A DNA stretch of 63,766 nt from Gracilaria vermiculophylla (lineage: Eukaryota; Rhodophyta; Florideophyceae; Gracilariales; Gracilariaceae): assembly GCA_019155205.2 (NCBI GenBank), contig JAHNZQ020000181.1, positions 348,122 to 411,887 of the forward strand, given 5' to 3'. Shown one piece after another: positions 29,154-39,228 of the stretch (within the stretch, counting starts at the first letter, position 1; each line of letters starts with the position of its first letter). The notes beneath the pieces are model-generated. The model searched no databases and was not told the origin of the DNA. It worked only from the letters and a program-made list of their open reading frames with translations. The translations under genes were made by a program, and so were the position numbers.

Positions 29154-31595
29154 TCACAAACTGCGTCCTTCCGAGTACGCTACATTCAGTGTGCTCTGCG
29201 AGTGCTGCGACTTTGCTCTACCATAGGTTTTATCACCATTTCTAGAATGCAGTCCCCGTGCTTCATCCGTTGTTGGAGCCTGAAACTGTCGCCGTTCCGA
29301 GTCTCCTTTACGCATGTGCCCCTCTTCGCTCACCGCATATTTTGTTCCCCCTCGCTGCTTAGGATCCGTTCGAGGAATGTCTGTAGAGGAGATTTCCATT
29401 TCATCCAAGATTTGCACGATCTCACGAAATCGTGGCCGCTCATGAGAGTCACGGTGCCAGCACCGTTCAATGAGCGACGACCATGCAGGTGGAATCCGCA
29501 CTCGTCTCGCATACTCTGACTCCGCTTTCGGTCGAAGGTGCTTGTCAGCAACCGCGAAAGCCGCCTGAACAGGTGTCATCCCGGCAAACGGAATTTCACA
29601 CGAGAACAGCTCCCACAACACCACACCAAAGGAATACACATCCACTTTCTCGTTGTAGGGGTCGTGGCGGATCATTTCGGGCGCCATCCAGCGATATGTG
29701 CCTGTTTCGCTCGTCATAATCCCAGCTATGGAACCGGTGGCTGTTCCGATTCCTCTAAATTGCCTGCTCAACCCAAAATCGGCCACCTTCACGACGGGAC
29801 AGCCGTCTTCCACGGGCCGGTCGAGGAGGAGGTTTTGAGACTTCAAATCTCGATGAATAATGCGACAGGCATGCAAGTACCGCATGCCACGCGCAATGTG
29901 CCTCGCAACATCGCGCAACCCCTGCAACGAAAGGCACTGCCTCCACGACCGTTTCCTCAGCGCCGTGAACAAGCTACCACCATGGCAAAACTCGGTAAGA
30001 ATGCACAGATGCGGTGGCACCGTACAAGCGCCTAAGAAAAGCACAATGTTGGGATGCCGGACCTTGTTCAACATCGACACTTCGAGCCGAAAGTCTCTCA
30101 ACATCTCCTTGTCTTCCGGGGATATGACGGCGTGGTCGGCGGTGTCCGGTGCGGGGTCGCGAAGCTGGCGTTGTTGGTTATGAAAAGGGAGGTCGTACAG
30201 CATGTCGCCCGTGACGGTCCTCGTCGAGAGCTTCTTCACGGCGACAGGTGTCGAACGCCACAAACCTCTCCACATTTCCGAGAATGCGCCGCGGCCTATT
30301 GGATTTTCTAGTTTGACGTCCTCCACTTTGACCTCCCAAGAAACCTGGAAATCCTTGAGCGACGTGTTCAACATTGTTTCACGGCGGGCATAATCGATAA
30401 GCGTTTTGTGGAGACGTGCCAACTCGGCCTCAAGCTGACGCACCTCATCCAGATGGGCACGGTTGGCATCGGCAGAACTCCTCCTTTGCCCAGCTTCCGC
30501 GACTCTCTTCAGTATGTAGCGTCGACAAGTGAGTCCTCTCGCGTGAGCATGGGCTCGAATCTTGTAGATGACTCGGAATCGGGTGATGTCATCAAGAGTG
30601 AGACGATGTAACAGCTGCCGATTATCTGGATTGCACAGAGACTGCAGGCCAAGCAACCAGCGATTCAGCTGGTCAATAGAGACGCACACGAGATCAATGG
30701 TGTCTACGCTAGTGGCAGAATGGCCGGACGGGTTGCTGACGAGCGAAAAACACAGCCACTCTGGGTCGACAAGCCTGGGCCCCAAGTCCTGAAAGACGGC
30801 GGACTTGGGACCAAAGAGAACGCCTGCATAGCGACTGAGATGGGCGACGCAAGAATCGCCCCAGCACAAATACCGATGGTCCTCGGAAACGTTGAACTTG
30901 TGGCGGTATCGCGTGTCGGAGGAGTAGTGGTACAGAAAGTCGCCCTCCTGCAGAGACGATAAGGCGTGCTGGACGAAATCTGCGGTGACGGCCTCGTTGA
31001 TGATGCGCTGCTTGTCCATCTCTTGCCGTTGTTCCTCGACCATTTCCGTGAGGGCGATGTTGGACCAGGTGCGACGCACGATGGTGGAGCGCGGGGCGAA
31101 GCGGGGCGCAAGCAGGGTGATGGGGACGCGGTGTTGCAGCAGGGCATAGTTGTAGAGGGAATCTTTAGCCTGCGGTGAGTGATTATCGAAGTGCAGGCGC
31201 AGGCGTGCACGTTGCGACAGGGACGCACCGTCAGTGCCAATGAGTTTTACAAGCGTGTCATGGATGCTTGTGAGCATGTCGTCGTCAAGCAGCAGTTTGT
31301 GCGGATCGGAAAGCAAGAACTGGTCCATAACGGCGCCGTTGGGGAAGGAGTAAATGTTGGCCTGTTTGACGCCGAGCGAGATGGACTCGAGGTAATCGGT
31401 GAGATCGGCGAGCAGCCCGGCGCGCTCGCGGCCGAACACGGTGAGCATGAACTCATGGCCGTCGTTGTCGTCGTCGGCGGAGGTGCACTCGAACTCGATG
31501 ATGGGGCGCTGCTCGCGGACGGACAGGTTGTGCAGCTCGAGGTGGTGCACGGTGATGCCGTTGGGGAGGGGAGCGGCGAACTCGTTAAGATTCAT
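29154..31595 (-). CDS. ACT-domain Raf-like Ser/Thr/Tyr protein kinase
   Basis: 813-residue kinase with an N-terminal ACT domain (about 48-97: FMLTVFGRERAGLLADLTDY then ANIYSFPNGAVMDQFLL), a long central region, and a C-terminal TKL/Raf-like kinase domain (about 425-715). Motifs are IGRGAFSEMWRG, VAVKKLS, MLNKVRHPNIVLFLGAC, IIHRDLKSQNLLL, VADFGLSRQF, GTYRWMAPEMI, VDVYSFGVVLWELFSCEIPF and RCWHRDSHERPRF. ACT plus Raf-like kinase is the layout of the plant STY8/STY17/STY46 cytosolic kinases, which phosphorylate chloroplast transit peptides; ACT domains bind small ligands such as amino acids. The central segment (about 190-400) has no recognised domain and is unlike plant STY kinases in length. 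ATG 31595 opens the frame. Ser/Arg-rich tail. Confidence 0.88.
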   Translation of the reverse strand: MNLNEFAAPLPNGITVHHLELHNLSVREQRPIIEFECTSADDDNDGHEFMLTVFGRERAGLLADLTDYLESISLGVKQANIYSFPNGAVMDQFLLSDPHKLLLDDDMLTSIHDTLVKLIGTDGASLSQRARLRLHFDNHSPQAKDSLYNYALLQHRVPITLLAPRFAPRSTIVRRTWSNIALTEMVEEQRQEMDKQRIINEAVTADFVQHALSSLQEGDFLYHYSSDTRYRHKFNVSEDHRYLCWGDSCVAHLSRYAGVLFGPKSAVFQDLGPRLVDPEWLCFSLVSNPSGHSATSVDTIDLVCVSIDQLNRWLLGLQSLCNPDNRQLLHRLTLDDITRFRVIYKIRAHAHARGLTCRRYILKRVAEAGQRRSSADANRAHLDEVRQLEAELARLHKTLIDYARRETMLNTSLKDFQVSWEVKVEDVKLENPIGRGAFSEMWRGLWRSTPVAVKKLSTRTVTGDMLYDLPFHNQQRQLRDPAPDTADHAVISPEDKEMLRDFRLEVSMLNKVRHPNIVLFLGACTVPPHLCILTEFCHGGSLFTALRKRSWRQCLSLQGLRDVARHIARGMRYLHACRIIHRDLKSQNLLLDRPVEDGCPVVKVADFGLSRQFRGIGTATGSIAGIMTSETGTYRWMAPEMIRHDPYNEKVDVYSFGVVLWELFSCEIPFAGMTPVQAAFAVADKHLRPKAESEYARRVRIPPAWSSLIERCWHRDSHERPRFREIVQILDEMEISSTDIPRTDPKQRGGTKYAVSEEGHMRKGDSERRQFQAPTTDEARGLHSRNGDKTYGRAKSQHSQSTLNVAYSEGRSL

Positions 31596-31910
31596 CGTTG
31601 GTCATGGTCGCGGCGCCGAGCCGGGGCGCCTACAGCGCCAGCGCCACTCTCGGGGCGCGCATGCGAGCAGAAGAGCAGAAGAGCAGAAGAGCACACGAGC
31701 TCGGCGGCGGGGCAAGCCGAAGCGCTGCGCGTGCGTGGCGCGAGGGGGCGCGGCCGCACGCAACATTTGTGGCGACGGACGCTAACGGCGCGTAAGTGGA
31801 AGCGCTGCAACCCTAACGGTGGACAGCTGGCTGCGACTTGATTCGTGCGAATAAAGATGCAGCGCGTTGATACGCATGTACGCCGCCAGCGTCCGGCCAC
31901 CGATCACCGC

Positions 31911-31942
31911 GCCGGCCGCCGGCCGCCGGCCGCCGGCCGCGC
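31911..31942. repeat. GCCGGCC 7-bp tandem repeat
   Basis: Just over four copies of the self-complementary heptamer GCCGGCC in tandem, 320 bp upstream of the kinase start. It can form hairpins. Possibly part of the promoter. Confidence 0.8.
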
Positions 31943-32224
31943 CATCGGTAGGGTTTGCCATCGCAAGGGTTAGGGCAACTACACCTTCGCTGGTGACGCG
32001 CCAGTCTGGCGCGCGCCGCGCCTTGTTCGCTCCCCGCGCCGGCGCCGGTCCAGCGCCGCGCCGTCGCCGACGCCCTTCACCGCGCGCTCGCGCTCTGCGC
32101 AGCCGCCGCCCCGCGCGCGCGCGCGTGCGCCTCCCTGCCTCGCAACACCCGGGTCCACGCCGGTCGTTTTGCATTGTTGTTCGGCCTCTCCGTTTGCGTG
32201 CTCGCCGCCCGCACCCGTTCGAGG

Positions 32225-32542
32225 ATGCGTGCCGCGCTTCGTCGCGCCGCCGCCGCATGCGCGCGCCATGGCGCCCGCGAGCCGCGCGCCGTCCACGCGC
32301 GCCGCCTGCGCTCTTTGGCTGCTGACCGTCGCGCAATCGCGCTCGCGCGTATGGCGCTGCCGCCCAAGCACTCTCTGACCTTGGCTCCCCCCAGCAACTT
32401 CGTACTGCCCAGCACAACGTCCTGTCCATTCAATCACCCCACGCCCTGCAGATGCATCGAGCCCAACACTTGTCATCAGGTACCCACTCCCCATCATCCT
32501 GCGCACCACCTGCACATTACTTCCGTGAATCCCACCTTGTAG
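32225..32542 (+). CDS. Possible small organelle-targeted protein (weak)
   Basis: 105-residue frame starting [19 protein letters not shown], an Arg/Ala-rich N-terminus without acidic residues for the first 18 positions, like a mitochondrial or plastid presequence. Then comes a Pro-rich stretch with TTSCPFNHPTPCRCIEPNTC. A donor-like CAGGTACCC near 32478 could mean that a second exon follows; I cannot place its acceptor. No family is recognised, and composition alone could produce this frame. Confidence 0.25.
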   Translation: MRAALRRAAAACARHGAREPRAVHARRLRSLAADRRAIALARMALPPKHSLTLAPPSNFVLPSTTSCPFNHPTPCRCIEPNTCHQVPTPHHPAHHLHITSVNPTL

Positions 32543-33283
32543 CAACTGTGTAACCCGTACGTCCCTCGGCGGACAACTCAATCGAGTCTTTGTTGTTGCG
32601 CTGCGTGCACCCACCCCACTTCGTAACGAGAGAGTCCTTTTGTGTACAGCCCCAGGCTGGTGCATGTTACTATTTTTGTTGTTGAATAGTTTGGTTGTCT
32701 CAGTGAATGTCAGTCCAAAAGTCTGCTAATGATCTTGAGCTCACAACATGTACACCTTGCAAATACCGCGCCTACGCCCTCTAATCTTATGCTTTGCCTG
32801 ATGAATCGTAGCTTCACGTGCATACTCTAAAACCATCACATAATGAAAAGTCTTGCTCCCCAAAAGCCCAGCCTTCTTCCCTTTAGGTCACCCACCATGT
32901 TCCTGCAAATTACCCTTCCATTTCTCGGGGAACACTATATGCGTAGTTCCCATGTCTTTGACAAACACCCGCTGAGTCTTGCACTAAGCTCAACGGATAA
33001 GGCAAACAGGAAAGGCCGAAACATATGGCGACACTTTGTTCTTGGTGTTGGCCCGCAGTTGATGACATGTAAGCCCCGTTTCAGTGACTATTACCTCAAT
33101 CTCCCTCTGTATATGACAACTCGGCCGCATTCTGCATACTCCGTGTTCAATAATGTTCGCCTTGATAGCAGACTGATGTGCTAAAGTGTCCAGACCGTCA
33201 CAACTTGGTCTCATGGTTGCGCTACATGGAGCATGATCAATAAGCGAGTACGCTCAACACGTGCACATCTCATGAACCACTCA

Positions 33284-34516
33284 TCAGGGTGTGATGTTAC
33301 GTCTCGGAGTCGTAAACCGTCTTCCGTACCCTTTCTTCCTCAGACCAAGAGCTTTGATGTCATCAAAGCTTTTCACATACTCGTCCCTCTCCTCTTCTTC
33401 TCCCTTCTTCCACGCTGACAAAAACAGAACCAGCTTAGTCGCCCCGGACGTAGCGAGCACAATGATTGCGCCGCAGAACAGAAACCAGTCGCCCAACACG
33501 CGTTTCAGGAATATGTAAAAGCCGAAAAGCAACGGGAAAAACGGCTGCATTCCGCCAGTCACCCGTGCTTGGTACACGCCGTCACGAAGGTAGTACGCCC
33601 GATCATGGAACCATCCTCGCAAGTCGCCAGTGAACAGGGTGCCATCCACTTCTGCCGCAGCCACCAAACTCGTCTTGCACCGGCAAAACAGAGCCCTGGC
33701 GATGGTGCAGGCGGCACTTGTCCACCGCATGGACAGCAGGGAGACGCCCAACAAGAGCACGGCAATCATCTCCGCCGGCACCGTTGCCCGCCTGGCCGCC
33801 AACACAGACGCGTGCGCAATCGCCAGCACGATGAACGCGCGCGTCGCGGCCACGAGGAACGAGTTTCCATGCGCGCATTTCAGCGGCTTTTCGCAGACGG
33901 CCGCAATCACACCTTGTCGGGAGTGGCACGCAATGTCTCTGCCGGCGCAGCCGCGTATCTTGGTCAGGGCGAGGGTTTCGTCGGTCGGGTGGTTCTTCGC
34001 GCTATTGAGCCAGGCGCGCAGCAAGTCGCGTGTCTGATTCGACGGGCGGAACGCCAGCCATTGCGTACTGATAAGCCTTCTGCGCTCATCTAAAGACAGC
34101 GATATAGAGCGAATGCTGGTCGGAAGCTCTCTGGCATCTGTGGCCAAAAGGATGTTATTCGCGACAAAGGAAACGCCCTCTACGTAGCTCCCTTCGACGG
34201 TGTCCCAGTACGTGAGCAGAAAGTCGGCGGCGCAGTGACGAGCAGAGAGGTTTGATTTGGTCTTCACGACGGAGGCTTGCAGCTTGTCGCAGCTGGTGAT
34301 GATTGTAGTCTGTGCCTGGTGCGGCAGCCCGCAGCGGAAGAGAAGGCAGCGCGGGGAGCGATAGCTCGGATACAGCGTGGCTACGTAGTTAAAGTTTGGA
34401 GAGGACAACTGCTGGGTGTGTCCCTTTTGCGGGAGTGAGGCATTTTGATACAGCATGATAACGGTGAACACGACCAGAGCGAGCAAGGGCCGAAGCATGG
34501 GGATTTTCCTCGCCAT
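33284..34516 (-). CDS. Unknown multi-pass membrane protein
   Basis: Not recognised. 410 residues: an N-terminal signal anchor or signal peptide (about 8-24, LRPLLALVVFTVIMLY) and a roughly 200-residue hydrophilic domain with about ten cysteines (e.g. SPRCLLFRCG, IRGCAGRDIACHS, AAVCEKPLKCAHG), suggesting a disulfide-bonded luminal or extracellular domain. Four hydrophobic spans in the C-terminal half follow (about 220-243, 248-266, 322-338, 345-368) and a basic tail. It broadly shares its layout with the coiled-coil membrane protein at 8600-9673, without convincing sequence similarity. ATG 34516 directly precedes the signal anchor. Confidence 0.7.
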   Translation of the reverse strand: MARKIPMLRPLLALVVFTVIMLYQNASLPQKGHTQQLSSPNFNYVATLYPSYRSPRCLLFRCGLPHQAQTTIITSCDKLQASVVKTKSNLSARHCAADFLLTYWDTVEGSYVEGVSFVANNILLATDARELPTSIRSISLSLDERRRLISTQWLAFRPSNQTRDLLRAWLNSAKNHPTDETLALTKIRGCAGRDIACHSRQGVIAAVCEKPLKCAHGNSFLVAATRAFIVLAIAHASVLAARRATVPAEMIAVLLLGVSLLSMRWTSAACTIARALFCRCKTSLVAAAEVDGTLFTGDLRGWFHDRAYYLRDGVYQARVTGGMQPFFPLLFGFYIFLKRVLGDWFLFCGAIIVLATSGATKLVLFLSAWKKGEEEERDEYVKSFDDIKALGLRKKGYGRRFTTPRRNITP

Positions 34517-35060
34517 CGCGAAGACTGGAGCGGTAACTGCCGAGCCGCAACGAGCGGAATGGAAAAGAGTAGGCGACCTCGGATCTTAAACAAAACCGTC
34601 AACGTCAAGAGAATTGACCGGAGAACCCGTGGGGGGACACACCTCGCACAAACGCTGCCCACGACGTGGCCCGAATTGCTTACTGTGCTTACTTTAGATG
34701 GCACGAATCCCCAGCACTGTAATATCGAGCAGCCGCGGCCGCACGGATGCAACGCAAACACAGTGGGGCACACCACCAATATCAAGCACCCGGCAATGTC
34801 GTTTACGAAGGTGCCTCTCCCCGCGGACATGGAGGACGCGAGAACCAACTCTCGTGAAAAGCATGCGGCATTCGTCCGTGGGTTTTCCACTCGTGGAGCC
34901 AATCGCCACAGGCTTCAGCTGGAAAAGCATTCCTTTGATACGCACATGGAAGTCGTGCAGAGGGGGCGCGCCCCCCGACCAAGCCTGAATCAAACGCGAC
35001 AGCTTTCTTGCAAGTTATAAATATAGTATACGCACTGGAAGCGTTTCAACCCACGAGCGA
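34517..35060. other. Intergenic region, no gene seen
   Basis: 544 bp between two minus-strand genes. Both strands are open over part of it but no domain is visible, so those frames are left out. Confidence 0.45.
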
Positions 35061-36407
35061 CTACTTCAGCCCAGGTTTCAAAAGGGCGACGTACACAAGG
35101 CCGGTCGCAACGAAAGCCACCAGGCCAATCGCGTAGAAAGGCAGCCCAGGAAAACCAATTGAACTGCCGTACGCAAACAACGCTGCCGATAGCAACGGAC
35201 TGAAAGGCTTGACCACCGTCGACAACGCACTGAGGCTGCCTTGCAGCCCGCCCTGCTCATTCCTGCCAACCTGTCGAGCGATCAAGCTCTTCATTGCCGG
35301 GTCAGCCGTAAAGCCAAGCATGCCGACAAACAGTGCCGCATACATGCCAAACGAGCTGCGAGCCATACCGTACAGGAAGAAATGCGTCGCCAATAGACAG
35401 TACCCTGTCACAATTGTACGCGCCTCACCGAGTTTTTTCACTACAAGCGGCGCCAAAATTGACTGAGAGATGAGCAAAGACAGACCAAGCATCGAGATGA
35501 AGATTCCAGTGTCCCTCGACTGCCAGCCGAGCTTGACACTGGCGTAGAGGAAAAGGATGGAGTTGAGTCCGGACTGTGCCAGGCTCATGGTCGCGAGCGT
35601 GAGCGCTATCCACTGCAACGCCTCACTCTGCGACAACAGCCTCCGCACTCTGGGTATAGGATTGATGTTCACCTCTCTCACGGCCGAGATAACTTCCGCA
35701 AACGTAGTGCGCCCCGATGGCGATGGCTTTGTTTCAGGCAGAAAGAATCGAACGAACACCAAGGCGACCATTATTCCGATGCACGCAAGGTGAAAACTGG
35801 ATGCGAGATAGAAGGCGCTCTCTGTCATTCCGCCAATGGTCGGGCCTATCAGAAAGCTGACTCCGACAGTAGCCCCCAGCCAACCATAGTTGCGCGAGGT
35901 GATGAGCGGGTCTGAGCTGATGTCGGCAATGTAAGTGTTAGCGGTGATGAAATAGGCGTTGGTGAGCGCAATGAGGAGGTAGGCTGGGAATTGCACCTCA
36001 AGGCGAGTTGGAAATTGCGCAACGACAGCGAGTCCAATGAGCTCGCCAAAATGAGACATCATAATCACCGGCTTCCGACCGATTACGTCCGAAACTGCCC
36101 CGAACAACGGCGAAGAGAAAATAGTGATAATGGATTGAATGGAGTCGACAGCACCGGAAAAGTACGAAGCCAAAGAGGCGTCCTGTCCGGCAGCGTCCAG
36201 GATGAGACGAGGCCGCACAGGGATGGTCATTGCTATACTTGAGACGAACAAAAAGACAGCAAAAAGTAATGCAGGAAGCGCGTTAAGCGTTTCGACGTGC
36301 GACTCAAACTGATCTCCGCCTGGGGAGAGCAGAATGGTGGTCTCTGCCGGTTGCGAGGGGCGCGGCGGCTCACGCCTCTCGGGGGAGGCCTCCGCGTCGG
36401 ACAACAT
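35061..36407 (-). CDS. Major facilitator superfamily transporter (MFSD14/TetA-like)
   Basis: 448-residue integral membrane protein with about twelve hydrophobic segments after a roughly 40-residue hydrophilic N-terminus. The MFS motif A is GAVSDVIGRKPV (about 103-114), between segments 2 and 3. Further typical segments are NTYIADISSDPLITSRNYGW and VSFLIGPTIGG in segments 4-5, like the TetA/HIAT1 (MFSD14) branch of drug:H+ antiporter-type carriers. Direction, substrate and membrane cannot be read; relatives sit in plasma, Golgi or organelle membranes. A conserved-looking tail half carries MLGFTADPAMKSLIARQVG and NEQGGLQGSLSAL, also typical of this branch. ATG 36407. Confidence 0.88.
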   Translation of the reverse strand: MLSDAEASPERREPPRPSQPAETTILLSPGGDQFESHVETLNALPALLFAVFLFVSSIAMTIPVRPRLILDAAGQDASLASYFSGAVDSIQSIITIFSSPLFGAVSDVIGRKPVIMMSHFGELIGLAVVAQFPTRLEVQFPAYLLIALTNAYFITANTYIADISSDPLITSRNYGWLGATVGVSFLIGPTIGGMTESAFYLASSFHLACIGIMVALVFVRFFLPETKPSPSGRTTFAEVISAVREVNINPIPRVRRLLSQSEALQWIALTLATMSLAQSGLNSILFLYASVKLGWQSRDTGIFISMLGLSLLISQSILAPLVVKKLGEARTIVTGYCLLATHFFLYGMARSSFGMYAALFVGMLGFTADPAMKSLIARQVGRNEQGGLQGSLSALSTVVKPFSPLLSAALFAYGSSIGFPGLPFYAIGLVAFVATGLVYVALLKPGLK

Positions 36408-37683
36408 TCCGAGGGGGGGTGGTGTTCAGGCCCCGACAGTGGAAAGGGAAGGACCGTGCGCGATGTTTAACTCATGGCGAGCTGCAAGTTATACGGCGAC
36501 ACGGCCGCATGCTGGCGGGGATGACCGTCCAACGTCGTCGCGAAAAGCGGGCGGCGGTTCGCAGAGGCGGAGCGTGGATTTCACCCCTTCGCGTGGCACT
36601 CGGCCAATGCTGCCGCTTTTGATTGGTTGGAAACTCGGCGCAACCGCCTCCGTCGATTTCCTCCGGGGCGTCCTGCATTCAGAGGCATGCGTGCTTGAAG
36701 GGCCCGTCGCCGCTTCAGTGCCTCTGCCCTGAGCATGCAAACAGAGCCGCGCATTACATGCAAATCTCACGGCCTCAAGCTCTTCCGCCCACTTTTCGGC
36801 GATATTGCCGATTACTCGGCAGCAAGCGTGGGCGTTTGACGTCCCCTGGGCATGGAGCCGTTGTCCTGGCGCTCTTGAACTCCTAAATGACTGGGAAATG
36901 GAGCATTTCGTTGCAAAGATCCAGCCCGTGACAACATACCGAGATGGTAATTGTCAACGCATGGAGTTGCCTGCGTAGCTCCCGCGTAGTTCGTCGAGTT
37001 CCTTTGTCGAACCTTCACCTCGCAGGGTAGTTGATTCGACGATTAACTTCTCCGTGACTGCGTCCTCACACGGAGCGCCACTTTCGCTGGATACCGCTTT
37101 TGCGATACACCAAGGTGCGATCATATTTTATTGTCACTCGGAACATGATATGCGCAGAAGTGCACCGTGCAGCCCTCCATTATCCGTAATGCTATAGCAG
37201 TTGCTGGCGGCAGTCTCCGGAGTGTTTCAACCGTCTCTCTATCGGTGAAACAAGGAACGTTTCATGCGAGCCCAGAAAGCGGCGCGCTGTGATCGCAGCA
37301 CAGCTGCTTGCGACACGGGCATCATGAGTTGTTGTAATGCTCGCTTGTGTATACTGTGGGTCGCGATGAGGCACCCTGGACTCAAAACCGTTCACGTAGA
37401 ATCTTGATAAACACGAGTAGGCAATGGCAGTTGCGATTTGTGGCCTTCTTCAAGAGAGAGTGCTATCACGCATATAGTAATGTTCTCGTCTTCTCAACGA
37501 CGGGGTTGGCATACCGCAACATACATGAGGCAGGAACACCTCGAAGAACACCTTATTTGAGGTGCACTCTACCACTATCAAGGACAGGATGCTGTCCACG
37601 CTGGGAAGTTAACTACACCTTGTCCTTGATTGTGATGCGGCCACGTGACATTCCAAATGATGCCATAGGAGGATGAAAGCATA
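36408..37683. other. Intergenic region, no gene seen
   Basis: 1.28 kb between the MFS start and the SSRP1 stop, both on -. Moderately GC-rich near the MFS promoter, then AT-richer. Short overlapping frames lack domains. Confidence 0.5.
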
Positions 37684-39228
37684 CTACTCTTTTTTCTTCT
37701 TCCGCGCCGGCTTTGATGCACTATCGGCTTCGTCTGTCATCTCATCTTCGCTGCCGCTTGAGCTCTCGCTCACCACCTCTTTCTCTTGCGCCTCAGGATC
37801 AAAGTCATCGTCATCACTCTCAGAATCATCCTCACCGTCCATGATTCTCACTTGCTGTCTGCCTCCCGTTCGTTTTAATTGTTCTGCTCCTTCTACAGGA
37901 ACCTTCTTCGTCTCGTGGAGGAATGAAAATATAGGTTCAAACTCGGAGCGTTCGATGTTCGTGAAGAGAAGTGATTGATTTGTTCCGGTGGTCAGTGCGA
38001 TGAACAAATCAAATCGCCTTTCGAGATCCATTCTTCTGAACTCCACGAAATCAATGTCGTCATACCGAGTGTATGTCGGCGGCTTGTTCACAAAGAAACA
38101 GCATGTCTCCAAGAAGAACAAAAACCCTTCATTTGCCCCCAGCGCGGTACGAACCCCAGATCCATTTTCTGTGCTCTTGAACGTTTTTGGCACATGCAGT
38201 GGGGTTGCCGACAAGTTCTTGAGCACCTTGGAGAACACACGCCATGTGTATCCGCTTTCTGTCTCGTTCAACTTTCCTTTGTACTTTTCTTGCAAGTCTT
38301 GGGCAGATATGGGCAGGTCCACGCGTGTTTTCTCCTCAGTGTCAAACTGAAACACCAAATGCGGATACATAGTGTTTCCCTGTCTGATGGGAGGGTCGAG
38401 TGACATGACAAACGACACGATTATGTTGTCCGGCTTGGGTAGCAAGAACAGGCGGATGATTGACGAATATAGTATCTTGAAATCAACTGCTTTACCGCGA
38501 AGTTTGATGTAGTTGGCGTACATATCCACGTCATATCTTCCTCGAGGTACCGCTACGCCCATATGCGTGAATGAGCACAGACTTTCTCCAGCAAAGGCAC
38601 TGGTATCAGCCCTGGCCTTCACCTGTTCGTATACCTTTTCTGCATCCTTTTCCTCAGGAATGTAGAATCTCATTTCAACTAGTTCCTCGTCCATTTTGCC
38701 CGCAGTGTCATCAACGTGAAAGTCAAGAGCCAGTTCCTTCCCATTTCCAGGCAATTGTACATTCGCTACCTTTCCTAGAGGGATCTCGAAAGTTTCTTCA
38801 AACTGCAAAGCTTTTGTCCTGACGTTGCTGCCGCCGCCCGTTCGAAAGATGAGGTTCGACGCAGCGCCACTGGTCACATCCAGCTCACCCCAGGACCACC
38901 CCCTGACCGCCTGGTTCACGCGAGTGAGCGTCTTTCCACCAAAGTGTTCCGACACAAACTCAGCGATCGACGAGTAGTCAGACGCTCGAAACCCCTCAAG
39001 GCGCAGCGTTGATCCGCCGCGAAGAGAAAGCTTCAGTTGGTGGCCGCGTCCTCCACGCAGCCACTCAACGCGGAGCAGGTCCGACGCGGCAACCGCGAGA
39101 TTGCGCGACGTATCCTTTGCACGCCAAGCAAACCCAGTGCGGGATATTCTCAGCGTGCCCGATGCAAGAGCCTGGCCTGCCGTGGATATGGTGTTAAACG
39201 ACAGAAATAAACCGTCGTCCGTCGCCAT
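37684..39228 (-). CDS. SSRP1: FACT complex subunit SSRP1/POB3 without HMG box
   Basis: 514-residue histone chaperone subunit that pairs with SPT16 to reorganise nucleosomes ahead of RNA and DNA polymerases. The N-terminal POB3-N PH-like domain (about 5-100) holds TLRISRTGFAWRAK, VEWLRGGRGHQLKL and LEGFRASDYSSI. The SSrecog region holds WSWGELDVTSG, LIFRTGGGSNVRTKALQFEE and FEIPLGKVANVQLPG. The middle tandem PH domain ends VEFRRMDLERRFDLFI. Then comes an acidic Asp/Ser/Glu tail (about 460-500) and a short basic end KPARKKKKE. There is no HMG box, the yeast Pob3 design and unlike animal and land-plant SSRP1. An E2F-like site lies 263 bp upstream. ATG 39228. Confidence 0.93.
   Translation of the reverse strand: MATDDGLFLSFNTISTAGQALASGTLRISRTGFAWRAKDTSRNLAVAASDLLRVEWLRGGRGHQLKLSLRGGSTLRLEGFRASDYSSIAEFVSEHFGGKTLTRVNQAVRGWSWGELDVTSGAASNLIFRTGGGSNVRTKALQFEETFEIPLGKVANVQLPGNGKELALDFHVDDTAGKMDEELVEMRFYIPEEKDAEKVYEQVKARADTSAFAGESLCSFTHMGVAVPRGRYDVDMYANYIKLRGKAVDFKILYSSIIRLFLLPKPDNIIVSFVMSLDPPIRQGNTMYPHLVFQFDTEEKTRVDLPISAQDLQEKYKGKLNETESGYTWRVFSKVLKNLSATPLHVPKTFKSTENGSGVRTALGANEGFLFFLETCCFFVNKPPTYTRYDDIDFVEFRRMDLERRFDLFIALTTGTNQSLLFTNIERSEFEPIFSFLHETKKVPVEGAEQLKRTGGRQQVRIMDGEDDSESDDDDFDPEAQEKEVVSESSSGSEDEMTDEADSASKPARKKKKE

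Larger units (their letters stand above)
31596..33283. other. Intergenic region upstream of the kinase, with one weak small frame
   Basis: 1.69 kb. The kinase-proximal 800 bp is GC-rich and carries AACCCTAAC (31809-31817), TAGGGTTT (near 31948), GGGTTAGGG (near 31966) and a 7-bp repeat array at 31911-31942. The remainder is moderate in GC with no domain-bearing frame except the weak candidate at 32225-32542. Confidence 0.45.

Noticed and set aside
34445..35020. 191-residue plus-strand frame between two minus-strand genes
   Set aside because: Overlaps the start of the membrane protein at 34516 and shows no recognisable fold or composition.
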